A stretch of 64,000 bases of DNA from the NCBI RefSeq assembly GCF_029836165.1, contig NZ_JAOEBG010000015.1, positions 62,001 to 126,000 on the forward strand. The letters are read 5' to 3'. Each line of letters opens with the position of its first letter. Position 1 is the first letter of the stretch. Positions 47,221 to 56,184 of the stretch are shown one piece after another. The stretch is from Pseudomonas sp. GD04091. Its GTDB lineage: Bacteria; Pseudomonadota; Gammaproteobacteria; Pseudomonadales; Pseudomonadaceae. The position numbers were made by a program, and so were the translations under genes. The notes beneath the pieces were generated by a model. It was not told the origin of the DNA. It did not search any database and saw nothing but the letters and a program-made list of their open reading frames with translations.

Positions 47221-48420
47221 ATGAGCCTCGAATTCTTCACTCGCCTGCCGCTGCATGGCGAGACCCAGTTCCTCCCTGGCGACCCGCGCAACCGCGGCGA
47301 CTGGCATGCCGCCGGCCCGAGCACCGGGGCCGTCTCGGGCTTCGCCGTGGGTGATCACTTCAGCTACATCGACTACCTCGGCCAGGTGGCCCGCGCCGCC
47401 GAGATCAACGGCTTCGGCGGCGCGCTGATGGTCAACGCGCCGACCGGCGAGGAGCCGTGGACGGTGTGCTCATTGCTGGCCCGCGAGACCCGCACGCTGA
47501 CATTCGTCACCGCCTTCCAGCCCTACCACTACACGCCCTGGGTGGCGGTGCAGCAGGCCGCCACCTACCAGCGCGCCACCGGCAACCGACTGGTGTGGAA
47601 CATCATCAACGGCGGCTCGGACGCGATCCAGCGCCAGGTCGGCGACTTCGAAGGGCACGATGAGCGCTATGCCCGCGCCACCGAGTTCATGGACGTGGTA
47701 CGCGGCTACTGGCACAACGACAACTTCCACTACCAGGGTCGCTACTACCGTGCCGAAGGCGGCGGCCTGCGCGGACCGTTGAAAAAGGCCGAGCTGCCGC
47801 TGATCTGCACGGCGGGCTCGTCGGAGGCGGCACGGGAGTTCGCCGCCAAGCACGCCGACTTCTACCTCATGCGCGCCGAACACCCCGACGAGATCGCCGC
47901 GCTGATCGCCGACATCCGCACGCGCGCCTTGAAGCATGGGCGCAGCGATATCCGTTTCGGCTTGTCCATCGATGTCATCACCCGCGACACCGAGGAGGCC
48001 GCGCTGGCCGAGGCCAAACGCTTCTTCGACGAGGGCGTGGCCAAGGGCACGGTCAAGGCCCGCGCCGCCCATGCCGGGCTGCGCACCGCGCGCAAGCTGA
48101 GCTACGAGCACGAATACACCGACCAGGGCGAAGCGCGGGCCTTCGACGACTTCTTCATCCACCCCAACGTGTGGACCGGCTTCGGCTACATCGGCATCCC
48201 GCCGGGCTGCGCCCTGGTCGGCAGCCACGCGAACGTGGTGGCGCGGATCCGCGAATACCACGCCATCGGCATCGACCTGTTCTTCCTCGCCGGCTACCCG
48301 CACCTGGAGGAGGCGTACCGCATCGGCGAGCACATCCTGCCGCATTTCCGTGACCAACGCGCCCCACTCGCCCGCCCAGCCGACCCGCCCGTGCAGTTGC
48401 ACGCCGCCAACGGAGCCTGA
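47221..48420 (+). CDS. FMNH2-dependent monooxygenase, SsuD-like (copy 1)
   Basis: A 399-residue class C flavin monooxygenase (LLM superfamily). The alignment-friendly SsuD parts are VAVQQAATYQRATGNRLVWNIINGG, IRFGLSIDVITRDTEEAALAEAK, FFIHPNVWTGFGY and FFLAGYPHLEEAYRIGEHILP. SsuD cleaves C-S bonds of alkanesulfonates with O2 and FMNH2 from a partner reductase not present here. Relatives (SfnG, DszA-like) act on sulfones. Middle of the operon, flanked by hydrolase and DppA-like genes. CCAGGAG precedes the ATG. Confidence 0.88.
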   Translation: MSLEFFTRLPLHGETQFLPGDPRNRGDWHAAGPSTGAVSGFAVGDHFSYIDYLGQVARAAEINGFGGALMVNAPTGEEPWTVCSLLARETRTLTFVTAFQPYHYTPWVAVQQAATYQRATGNRLVWNIINGGSDAIQRQVGDFEGHDERYARATEFMDVVRGYWHNDNFHYQGRYYRAEGGGLRGPLKKAELPLICTAGSSEAAREFAAKHADFYLMRAEHPDEIAALIADIRTRALKHGRSDIRFGLSIDVITRDTEEAALAEAKRFFDEGVAKGTVKARAAHAGLRTARKLSYEHEYTDQGEARAFDDFFIHPNVWTGFGYIGIPPGCALVGSHANVVARIREYHAIGIDLFFLAGYPHLEEAYRIGEHILPHFRDQRAPLARPADPPVQLHAANGA

Positions 48421-48424
48421 CGCC

Positions 48425-49978
48425 ATGGCCACGGACGGTTACCCCATCAGCCGCCGGCGCCTGCTCGGCAGCGCCGGCATTCTCGCCGGCGGCCTGCTGG
48501 CCGGTTGCGGCCCAGGCGACGCCCCGGCCAGCGCGGCCCTCGATCAGCCGCGCCATGGCGGGCGCCTGCGCCTGGGCATCATCGACGGCAACCAGGCCGG
48601 CAACCTCGATGCCCACAAGCCCATCGGCGGCGGCATCGTGCGCGGCTTCGCGCTGTACAGCAAGCTGTGGGAATGGGACGAGCAGATGCAACCGCGCCTG
48701 GCCCTGGCCGAGTTCGCCGAGCCCAACGCCGATGCCAGCAGCTGGACCCTGCGCCTCAAGCCCGGGCTGGAATTCCACCACGGCAAGACCATCGACGCCG
48801 ACGACCTGATCTTCTCCATCCGCCGCCTCACCGACCCGCAGCTGGCCTCGCCCTACGCGGCGCTGCTGCACTGGGTCGATCGCGACAACCTGGTCAAGCT
48901 CGACGCGCGCACCGTGCGCCTGGGGTTCCGCGAGGGTCGCAGCTATCTGCCGTTGCCGGAAACCTGGGTGAATTTCGGCGGCATCGTGCCAGTGGACTAT
49001 CACCCGGTGACCAATCCGGTGGGTGCCGGCCCCTACAAACTGAAAAGCTTCACCCCGGGCCAGCGCTCGCTGTTCACCCGCTTCGACAACTACTTCAAGC
49101 CCGGCAAGCCCTATGCCGACGAGCTGGAGATCATCGACTTCAAGGACCAGACAGGGCGTCTGGCCGCCCTGCGCGCCGGGCAGATCGACCTGGCCAACGT
49201 GCTGGCCACCGAGCATCTGCAAGTGCTGCAGGCCGACCGGCGCCTGCGCCTGCTGACTTCGGTCAGTGGCAACTGGCTGTCGTTCGACATGAACACCGCC
49301 CGGCCACCGTTCGACGACTCACGCGTACGCGAGGCATTCCGTCTGCTGGCCGACCGCGAGGAGCTGGTGCGCCGCGCGCTCAATGGCCAGGGCCGGGTGG
49401 CGAACGATCTCTACGCGCCGTTCGACCCGACCTTCGACCACAGCCTCGGCCCCCGCCCCTACGACCCGCAACGCGCCGTGCAACTGCTCAAGGAGGCCGG
49501 CCAGGAAAACCTCAACGTGGAGCTGGTGACCACAGCGGGCCCGGGGCTGGCCTCGGCACTGGTGCTGGCCGAGCAGGCGCGCCGGGTCGGGGTGACGCTC
49601 AAGGTCAGGCAGGTGGACCTGGCGACCTTCCAGGGCCCGCAACGCGACGACTGGACCTTGAGCACCGGCGGCAGCATCGGCGCGCCGTTCCTGGCCAGCG
49701 CGATCCACACCGACGCGCCGTTCGCGGTGGCCAACAAGACCCACTTCCAGGATGCCGAGTTCAGCGAGGCGTTTCTCGCGGCCATGGCCCAGCCGGACCT
49801 CGAGCGGCGCAAGACGCTGGTGCACCGGGCGCAGCGGGTGCAGTACGAACGGGGCGGGATGCTGATCTGGGGCTATGCCGACCTGCTCGATGGCGTCAGC
49901 ACCCGCGTCGGTGGCGCGCAGCCCGAACGCTCGCTGTTCAGTACCTGGCGGTTCGAGAGTCTCTGGCTCAAAGGCTGA
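48425..49978 (+). CDS. DppA-like binding lipoprotein, Tat-exported (copy 1)
   Basis: A 517-residue peptide/nickel-type ABC substrate-binding protein (SBP_bac_5 family). The N-terminus has a twin-arginine-like SRRRLLGSAG and a lipobox LAGC (Cys28), so a Tat-exported lipoprotein. The fold core LRLKPGLEFHHGKTIDADDLIFSIRRL is diagnostic. It is a paralogue of the lipoprotein at 57249-58805: long stretches match, for example NLDAHKPIGGGIVRG and LALAEFAEPNADASSWT. It ends the plus-strand operon; no permease follows, so it probably uses the permeases at 55357-57256. Confidence 0.9.
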   Translation: MATDGYPISRRRLLGSAGILAGGLLAGCGPGDAPASAALDQPRHGGRLRLGIIDGNQAGNLDAHKPIGGGIVRGFALYSKLWEWDEQMQPRLALAEFAEPNADASSWTLRLKPGLEFHHGKTIDADDLIFSIRRLTDPQLASPYAALLHWVDRDNLVKLDARTVRLGFREGRSYLPLPETWVNFGGIVPVDYHPVTNPVGAGPYKLKSFTPGQRSLFTRFDNYFKPGKPYADELEIIDFKDQTGRLAALRAGQIDLANVLATEHLQVLQADRRLRLLTSVSGNWLSFDMNTARPPFDDSRVREAFRLLADREELVRRALNGQGRVANDLYAPFDPTFDHSLGPRPYDPQRAVQLLKEAGQENLNVELVTTAGPGLASALVLAEQARRVGVTLKVRQVDLATFQGPQRDDWTLSTGGSIGAPFLASAIHTDAPFAVANKTHFQDAEFSEAFLAAMAQPDLERRKTLVHRAQRVQYERGGMLIWGYADLLDGVSTRVGGAQPERSLFSTWRFESLWLKG

Positions 49979-49986
49979 GCACTGCC

Positions 49987-50103
49987 CCCTGTAGGAGCGG
50001 CCTTGCGTCGCGAAAGGGGCGCGCAGCGGCCCCAGATTCCAGCCACCATCGAAATTGCTGGGGGCTGCTGCGCAGCCCTTTCGCGACGCAAGGCCGCTCC
50101 CAC
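49987..50103. repeat. REP-type inverted pair
   Basis: Arms CCTGTAGGAGCGGCCTTGCG (49987 on) and CGCAAGGCCGCTCCCA (ending about 50103), matched in inverse orientation, between the operon end and the TonB receptor gene. Confidence 0.88.
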
Positions 50104-50242
50104 CGGGGACAGTTCCCCGCGCGACAACGCAGCCCAAACGGCTGGGTGATCGCCTACAGGGGCCGCGTCAACTCCTCAACCGCAGGCGCGGCCGCGCCCT
50201 CTCCTTTTCCATGTCACATGATCAGAACGAGGCCACGCCCCG

Positions 50243-52801
50243 ATGCCGCGCATTACCCTGCACCCCGCTTTTCCCCTGACCCTGCTCGCCCTGGCCAGCA
50301 CCGCGCTGCACGCCGAGGACACGCTGCTGCAGACCGTCACCGTCCAGGCCGGCCAGACCGATGACGACGCCCTGCCCACCCGCCTGCCGTCGTCGATCTA
50401 CGGCGGCCTGGAAGCCAAGGTGCTCGACACCCCGCGCTCGGTCACCCAGATCTACGCCGAGCAATTGGCCCGCGACCCGATCCGCAGCGCCGACGACCTG
50501 GTCAAGTACGCCCCCGGCATCACCCGTGGCGGCGGCCAGAACGCCGGCATCGCCCCGCAGATCCGCGGCCAGGCCTCTGAGGTGTTCCAGGACGGCCAGC
50601 GTGCCTACGGCGTGCGCCATCCGGCCAACTTCAATGCCGTCGAGGGCGCCGACATCGTCGCCGGTCCGTCGTCGGTGACCTACGGATCGGTCAGCGGCAG
50701 CGGCGGCTACATCAACTACCTGAGCAAGAAGCCCGACTTCAGCCGTTTCCGCACCCAGCTGTCGGGCGAGATCGGCAGCTGGATACCCGACGGCGAATCC
50801 CGCGATGCCAGCAAGTTCAGCATCGACAACACCGGCCCGCTCAGCGACAACCTGGCCTACCGGGTGAGCATCACCCGCCAGCGCCAGGAGGACTTCTACG
50901 ACAACGTCGAGAACAACTTCGACGCCTTCTACGGCGCCCTCGCCTGGCGCAACGACAGCCTGCGGGTGGACTGGAACGCCGCCTACGACGACTACTTCGA
51001 CTACAACATCACCCATGGCTGGAACCGCGCCAGCCAGGAACTGGTGGACCACGGCAAGTACCACGCCGGGCGCGCCACGCCGATCATCCAGAACGGCAAC
51101 ACGCTGTGGTCGCCGGTGCTGGCCTCAGGCGCCAGCGATGCCCAGGTGCTCGGCTGGGTGCGGCGCCAGCGCAATGCGCAAGGGCAGTACGCGGTGGTCG
51201 ACGGCAGCTTCCAGGGCGCCAACCCCAACACCCAGGCCAACCCCGGCAGCTTGCGCGGCTGGGTCTACGACCCGTCGCTGGCCGGCAACGGCCTGACCTC
51301 GCTGTCGTCGCAGACCGGCCAGCGCGCCGAAGACGAGAACCGCTCGCGGCGCTTCACCACCCAACTGCGCGTCGAGGGCGAGCTGACACCCACCATCACC
51401 CTGGCCAACAGCACCTTCTACCAGCACTCCACAGACACCACCGATGCGGTAGGAGCGTTCCAGGTGCGGGGCAAGGACGACATCTTCGACAACCGCTTCG
51501 AGTTCCGCGCCCGTGGCCAATGGCAGCTGGGCGGCCTGACGGTGGTCGACGACAGCAACAGCGGCCTGATCTACCGCCGCGAGCACAACCGCTCGATCGC
51601 CGCCAACAACAACTTCGGCTCGACCATCAACGCCTACGACCTGACCCTGGACCCGTCGCTGAAGAACCCCGGCGACCTGCTCGGCCTAGCCGGCCGCAAC
51701 CCGGCCGGCGGCAATGGCGCCTGGATCGGCCAACCCGGCGCGGCGCAGTTCTCAAGCGTCTACGGCTGGCTCAACCTGCCGGCCATGTACCCGGCCGGGC
51801 ATGGCCTGTACGCCGAGTCCGTCGCGCCCTACACCGCCGAAAGTATCTGGACCACCAAGACCCTGTTCAGCCAACACAACCTGCGCTTGGGCGAACGCGC
51901 CGGGTTGAACATCGGCGCCAGCCGCAGCTGGATCGACGCGCGCATCGACAACCCCTTCACCCTGGCCGGCGGCAACCCGCGCAAGGACGCGGACAACTAC
52001 CGGCTGTTCGCGGTGCAGGTCAGCCCCTACGTCAAGCCCAGCGACAACAGCACCCTGTACTACACCTTCGACCGCTCCCTGGCGGTGAACACCGGCTTCT
52101 TCACCAACGGCCTGGGCTGGGGCGCCGGCGCCGGAGCCAACCAGCTCAACCCGCTGGCGTTCCAGAGCCTGAGCGTGCTGCATGAGGTGGGGCTGAAGGT
52201 CGAGGCCATGCCCGATCAGCTGTTCCTGACCCTGGCCGGCTACCGCCAGGCCCGCGACCAGGCGCCGGACAGCAACAACAACATCGCCCGGCTGATCGTC
52301 AAAGGCGTGGAGGCCACCCTGCGCTACCAGGACCAGCACCTGCGCGGGGGCCTGAACCTCAGCCGGATCAGCGCCTACAACGAGTTCACCAGCCAGGCGG
52401 GGTTCGCCTCGGCCGGGTTCATCCCCGACAACGGCACCGTGTTCGGCGACAACAACAGCCTCAACCAGCGCCCTTCGGGCCGCTTCGACGCGGTGCAGAT
52501 CCCCGAGTACAACGCCGGCGGCTATGTGGACTACCGCTTCGACTCAGGCTTTGGCGTGGAGCTGTCGGGGTGGTGGACCAGCAGTTGGTACCTGAACCTG
52601 AGCAAGACGGTGAAGGTGCCCGATGAGTACAACCTGGACCTGGCGGTGTACTACCGCCAGCCGCAGTGGGGGGCGACGGTGCGGGTGCTGAACCTGACCG
52701 ACGAGCTGAACTTCGTCAGCGGGCTGGCGGGGTCGACCAATACTTTCCTGCAGCCGATGCCGGGGCGTACGCTGCTGGCGCAGGTCGACTACCAGTTCTG
52801 A
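50243..52801 (+). CDS. TonB-dependent outer-membrane receptor
   Basis: An 852-residue outer-membrane receptor with a signal peptide (FPLTLLALASTALHA). The plug (about residues 40-170) includes the TonB-box region TVTVQAG and RSADDLVKYAPGITRGGGQNAGIAPQIRG, and the rest forms a 22-strand barrel ending in Phe (VDYQF). It is built like siderophore receptors, but it sits in an organosulfur island with no siderophore genes nearby, so it probably imports a bulky sulfur-containing ligand. Its own promoter region (50104-50242) shows no convincing -24/-12 element. Ligand unknown. Confidence 0.88.
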   Translation: MPRITLHPAFPLTLLALASTALHAEDTLLQTVTVQAGQTDDDALPTRLPSSIYGGLEAKVLDTPRSVTQIYAEQLARDPIRSADDLVKYAPGITRGGGQNAGIAPQIRGQASEVFQDGQRAYGVRHPANFNAVEGADIVAGPSSVTYGSVSGSGGYINYLSKKPDFSRFRTQLSGEIGSWIPDGESRDASKFSIDNTGPLSDNLAYRVSITRQRQEDFYDNVENNFDAFYGALAWRNDSLRVDWNAAYDDYFDYNITHGWNRASQELVDHGKYHAGRATPIIQNGNTLWSPVLASGASDAQVLGWVRRQRNAQGQYAVVDGSFQGANPNTQANPGSLRGWVYDPSLAGNGLTSLSSQTGQRAEDENRSRRFTTQLRVEGELTPTITLANSTFYQHSTDTTDAVGAFQVRGKDDIFDNRFEFRARGQWQLGGLTVVDDSNSGLIYRREHNRSIAANNNFGSTINAYDLTLDPSLKNPGDLLGLAGRNPAGGNGAWIGQPGAAQFSSVYGWLNLPAMYPAGHGLYAESVAPYTAESIWTTKTLFSQHNLRLGERAGLNIGASRSWIDARIDNPFTLAGGNPRKDADNYRLFAVQVSPYVKPSDNSTLYYTFDRSLAVNTGFFTNGLGWGAGAGANQLNPLAFQSLSVLHEVGLKVEAMPDQLFLTLAGYRQARDQAPDSNNNIARLIVKGVEATLRYQDQHLRGGLNLSRISAYNEFTSQAGFASAGFIPDNGTVFGDNNSLNQRPSGRFDAVQIPEYNAGGYVDYRFDSGFGVELSGWWTSSWYLNLSKTVKVPDEYNLDLAVYYRQPQWGATVRVLNLTDELNFVSGLAGSTNTFLQPMPGRTLLAQVDYQF

Positions 52802-52863
52802 CAAGCAGGCCTGCAGGGTGCCACAGGTCGGTTGTCCAGCGGACACCTTTGGCGTTTGCAGCT

Positions 52864-52890
52864 GGGATATGGCATAAATCGCCATATCCC
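52864..52890. promoter_or_regulatory. parDE operator palindrome
   Basis: GGGATATGGC, spacer ATAAATC, GCCATATCCC: a perfect 10-bp inverted repeat 20 bp upstream of parD. This is the expected place for autorepression by the ParD ribbon-helix-helix protein. Confidence 0.7.
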
Positions 52891-52910
52891 TTCATTACCT
52901 GGAGCACAGC

Positions 52911-53183
52911 ATGGCCACTCACAATGTGATTGTCCCAGGCCCCATGGAGCAGACCATCGAAGAACTTGTGCAAACGGGTCGCTACCAGAACTTCAGCGAG
53001 GTAGTGCGTGCGGGCCTGCGCATGCTCATCGATCACGAAGCTCAGGAGCAGGCGCGCCTCGAGACCCTGCGTACCGCTGCCAGCATCGGCATCATGCAAC
53101 TGAACGCCGGCCAGTTCGATGAGGTCGACCTGGACAATCTGGATGAGTACCTGGGGAGCCTGGGGCAGGCTGATAAAGAATGA
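52911..53183 (+). CDS. parD: ParD-family antitoxin
   Basis: A 90-residue antitoxin with an N-terminal ribbon-helix-helix (HNVIVPGPMEQTIEELVQTGRYQNFSEVVRAGLRML) for DNA binding and an acidic C-terminal tail that would neutralise ParE. The stop overlaps parE by 4 nt (ATGA). A perfect palindrome lies just upstream. It sits between the TonB receptor and the ATPase gene of the opposing operon. Confidence 0.92.
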   Translation: MATHNVIVPGPMEQTIEELVQTGRYQNFSEVVRAGLRMLIDHEAQEQARLETLRTAASIGIMQLNAGQFDEVDLDNLDEYLGSLGQADKE

Positions 53184-53545
53184 CCACACCAACGATCCGC
53201 CTGTCTCACGCGGCTCGTAATGACATCAGCAAAATCCTTCGTTTTACCCAACTGCAGTTCGGCGACGCTGCACGACGACGCTACCAAGGCCTGCTCCAGG
53301 TGGCATTGCGTTCGATCAGTGAAGCACCGGAGCAAGCGGGCAGTTGCAAACGTACGGAGCTCGCGGCTGGCCTGCGCAGCCTTCACCTGATGCAGTGCCA
53401 CAGCCTGTCCACGGCAGGACGGGTCGCACGTCCCAGGCACCTGATCCTTTATCGACAACAGATGGATCAGGTCGTCGAGGTCGTACGTATCCTTCACGAC
53501 GCGATGGAGTTGTCGGAGCACCTCCCGCAAGCTTTATCCGGCTGA
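53180..53545 (+). CDS. parE: ParE/RelE-family toxin
   Basis: A 121-residue toxin of the RelE/ParE fold (IRLSHAARNDISKILRFTQLQFGDAARRRYQGLLQVALRSISEAPEQAGS ... HLILYRQQMDQVVEVVRILHDAMELSEHL). ParE members poison DNA gyrase. It is translationally coupled to parD. The pair could stabilise the surrounding island. Confidence 0.92.
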   Translation: MTTPTIRLSHAARNDISKILRFTQLQFGDAARRRYQGLLQVALRSISEAPEQAGSCKRTELAAGLRSLHLMQCHSLSTAGRVARPRHLILYRQQMDQVVEVVRILHDAMELSEHLPQALSG

Positions 53546-53575
53546 ACGGACGACGCTCACAGGCGAGCGGGACAA

Positions 53576-55360
53576 TCACCCACTCCGATACACACTCGGC
53601 GAGTGCGCCAGCAGCGCTTGGGTATAGGCCTCCCGTGGCCGATCCAGCACCCCCTCCACCGTCCCCTGCTCCACCACCCGCCCCTGGCGCAACACCAGCA
53701 CCCGATCGGCAATCGCCCGCACCACGCCCAGGTCATGGGTGACGAACAGCACGGCCAGGCCTTCGGCGCGCAGCTGGCGCAGCAGTTCGAGGATCGAAGC
53801 CTGCACCGACACATCCAGCGCCGAGGTGATCTCGTCGCACACCAGCAAGCGTGGCTCGCACACCAGCGCCCGGGCAATCGCCACACGCTGGCGTTCGCCG
53901 CCGGACAGGCTGTGTGGATACAGCTCGGCAACGCTGGCCGGTAGCGCCACCCGCGCCAGCGCCGCCTCGACCCGCCGCCGCGCCTCGGCACCGCGCACGC
54001 CAAAGAAGTGCGCCAGCGGCGTGGCCAGGGTCTGCAACACGGTGTGCCGAGGGTTCAGCGCCCGGTAGGGGTTCTGGAACACGTACTGGATCTGCCGACG
54101 GACCTCGCCATCGCGCTGCCGGGCCGCCACGGCCAGCGCCTGGCCGGCATAGCGCAGCTGCCCGTGGACGTTCTCGCCCAGGCCGGCGATGGCCCGGGCC
54201 AGGCTGGTCTTGCCCGAGCCGGACTCGCCCACCAGCGCCAGGCACTCACCCGCACCGACGCGCAGCGACACGTCGAACAGCACCTGGCGGTCGTAGGCTA
54301 CATCGAGCGCCTGCACTTCCAGCAGCGCCGACGCACAAGACTCGGCCATGGCAACCTCGGCCAGTTCGCCCGGCATCTCCAACGGCGCCTGATGGGGCAA
54401 CAGGCAGGCCACCTGCTGGCCGCCTTCGAGCCGCAACAATCCCGGCTCGATCACCACGCACTCCGCTCGCCGTCGCGGGCAACGCGGGGCAAAGGCACAA
54501 CCGTGCGGGCGCTGCCCGGGGGCCGGCGCGTGGCCGGCGATCGCCTGCAGCGGCTGGCGCCGGGCGACATCGGGGATGGCGGCGAGCAAGGCGCGGGTGT
54601 ACGGGTGCGCCGGGTGGGTGAACAGCGCCTCGCGCCCGGCCACCTCCACCAGCCGCCCGGCGTACATCACCAGCACCCGGTCGACCAGGTCGCGGACCAC
54701 TGCCAAGTCGTGGGTCACATAGAGCGCCGCCACGCCCAGGCTGCGACACAGGCGCTTGAGGGTCGCCAGCACATGGGCCTGGGTGGTCACGTCCAGCGCC
54801 GTGGTCGGCTCGTCCAGCACGATCAGCCTGGGCCGCAGCACGAACGCCAGCGCCAGCATCACCCGTTGCTGTTGACCACCGGACAGTTGGTGCGGGAAGC
54901 GTCGCAGGAAGGCTGCGTCATCGGGCAGCCCGACGTCGAGCAAGGTCTCGGCGATGCGTCGGTGCTGGTCCTCGACCGACGTCCCTGGCTGGTGGGCCTG
55001 CAAGCTTTCACGCAACAGTTGGCCGATGCGCAACGCCGGGTTGAGCGCGGTCGCCGGGTCCTGGGCGACATAGCCGACCAGGCCGCCGCGGGCCTGGCGC
55101 AGGGCCTCGCCTTCGAGTTCGAGCAGCGAATGCCCTGCCACCTCGACACGGCCGCCGACGAGCCTTGCGCCACGCCGGGCATGGCGCAGCAAGGCGGTGG
55201 CCAAGGTGGTCTTGCCCGAGCCGGACTCGCCCACCAGGCCGACGATCTCCCCCGCCGCCAGGCTGAAGGACACGCCCGAGAGCACGTCCACCTGCCCCGC
55301 CAGCTCCACCCGCAGGCCGTCGACCCGCAGCACGGTTTCGATCTCGACGGCGGCGTTCAT
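53576..55360 (-). CDS. Fused double ABC ATPase, DppDF type
   Basis: A 594-residue protein with two complete nucleotide-binding domains of the peptide/nickel importer type. Domain 1 (about 1-330): Walker A GESGSGKTT, signature SGGQQQRV, Walker B LIVLDEPTTALD, and a C-terminal HGCAFAPRCPRRRAEC [Fe-S]-like region. Domain 2 (about 340-594): GESGSGKTSLA, SGGERQRVAIARAL, LLVCDEITSALD. It powers the two permeases directly upstream (4-nt overlap). Last gene of the seven-gene minus-strand operon. Confidence 0.93.
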   Translation of the reverse strand: MNAAVEIETVLRVDGLRVELAGQVDVLSGVSFSLAAGEIVGLVGESGSGKTTLATALLRHARRGARLVGGRVEVAGHSLLELEGEALRQARGGLVGYVAQDPATALNPALRIGQLLRESLQAHQPGTSVEDQHRRIAETLLDVGLPDDAAFLRRFPHQLSGGQQQRVMLALAFVLRPRLIVLDEPTTALDVTTQAHVLATLKRLCRSLGVAALYVTHDLAVVRDLVDRVLVMYAGRLVEVAGREALFTHPAHPYTRALLAAIPDVARRQPLQAIAGHAPAPGQRPHGCAFAPRCPRRRAECVVIEPGLLRLEGGQQVACLLPHQAPLEMPGELAEVAMAESCASALLEVQALDVAYDRQVLFDVSLRVGAGECLALVGESGSGKTSLARAIAGLGENVHGQLRYAGQALAVAARQRDGEVRRQIQYVFQNPYRALNPRHTVLQTLATPLAHFFGVRGAEARRRVEAALARVALPASVAELYPHSLSGGERQRVAIARALVCEPRLLVCDEITSALDVSVQASILELLRQLRAEGLAVLFVTHDLGVVRAIADRVLVLRQGRVVEQGTVEGVLDRPREAYTQALLAHSPSVYRSG

Positions 55361-56184
55361 GGCTGCTTCTCCCCGATCCGTGCGCTGACCCGACCGATGC
55401 CTTCGGCCAGGATGTTGGTGCCATAGGCGAACACACCAATCAGCAGCGCCGGTGCCAGCACCGCCCAGGGCTGAACCAGCAGACCCGCCTGATTCTCGTT
55501 GATCATCAAGCCCCAATCGGCGGCGGGCGGCGCCACGCCATAGCCAAGGAAACCCAGCCCCGAGAGCATGCCCACGGCCCAGGTCAGCATGTTGCCGAAG
55601 TGCACCAAGAGCGGCGTGAGGATGTTCGGCAGGATCTCGCCGAACAGGATGCGCCAGCGCGGGTAGCCCATCATCTGCGCTGCCTCGACGAACTCCTGCC
55701 CGGCCACTGCCACCGCGCTGCCGCGAGCCAGACGAATGACCCCCGGAGTGAAGGCGATGGCCACGGTGAGCACGATCAGCCACGGGGCGCGGCCGAGCAT
55801 GGAAACGATCAGCAGCACCAGGATCAGGTCGGGGAACGCCAGCGACACGTCCGCCACCCAGCTGATCGCCTGGTCCAGCCGGCGCCGCGAAAAGCCGGCG
55901 AGCAGGCCAAGGCTGGCGCCTGCCAGCAGGGCGATGAGCGAGGCCGCCAGCGACATCCACAGCACCGACAGGCCGCCGCTGAGCAGCCGTGACACCAGGT
56001 CGTGGCCGAGAAAGTCATGGCCCAGCGGCGCTCCCGCCACAGGCGGGCCGTACACCGGGCCGACCATCGCCGTGGGTTCGAACGGCGCCAACCACGGCCC
56101 GCACAGGGCCAGCAGCGCCACCAGCGCGGTGATCAGGGCGCCGCGGCGCACCTGGGGGTCGGCGAACAGTCGGGCATCAGTCAT
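55357..56184 (-). CDS. ABC permease, DppC type
   Basis: A 275-residue inner-membrane permease with six helices; the EAA loop is GQEFVEAAQMMGYPRWRILFGEILPNILTPL. A conserved DppC N-terminus with a pre-helix loop precedes it (LAPFEPTAMVGPVYGPPVAGAPLGHDFLGHD). The ATG at 56184 overlaps the DppB-like gene by 8 nt, and the end overlaps the ATPase gene by 4 nt. Confidence 0.92.
   Translation of the reverse strand: MTDARLFADPQVRRGALITALVALLALCGPWLAPFEPTAMVGPVYGPPVAGAPLGHDFLGHDLVSRLLSGGLSVLWMSLAASLIALLAGASLGLLAGFSRRRLDQAISWVADVSLAFPDLILVLLIVSMLGRAPWLIVLTVAIAFTPGVIRLARGSAVAVAGQEFVEAAQMMGYPRWRILFGEILPNILTPLLVHFGNMLTWAVGMLSGLGFLGYGVAPPAADWGLMINENQAGLLVQPWAVLAPALLIGVFAYGTNILAEGIGRVSARIGEKQP

Noticed and set aside
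50104..50242. GG-N10-GC match (GGCTGGGTGATCGC) upstream of the TonB receptor gene
   Set aside because: Only the spacing fits; flanking bases do not match the -24/-12 consensus, and such pairs are frequent in GC-rich DNA.
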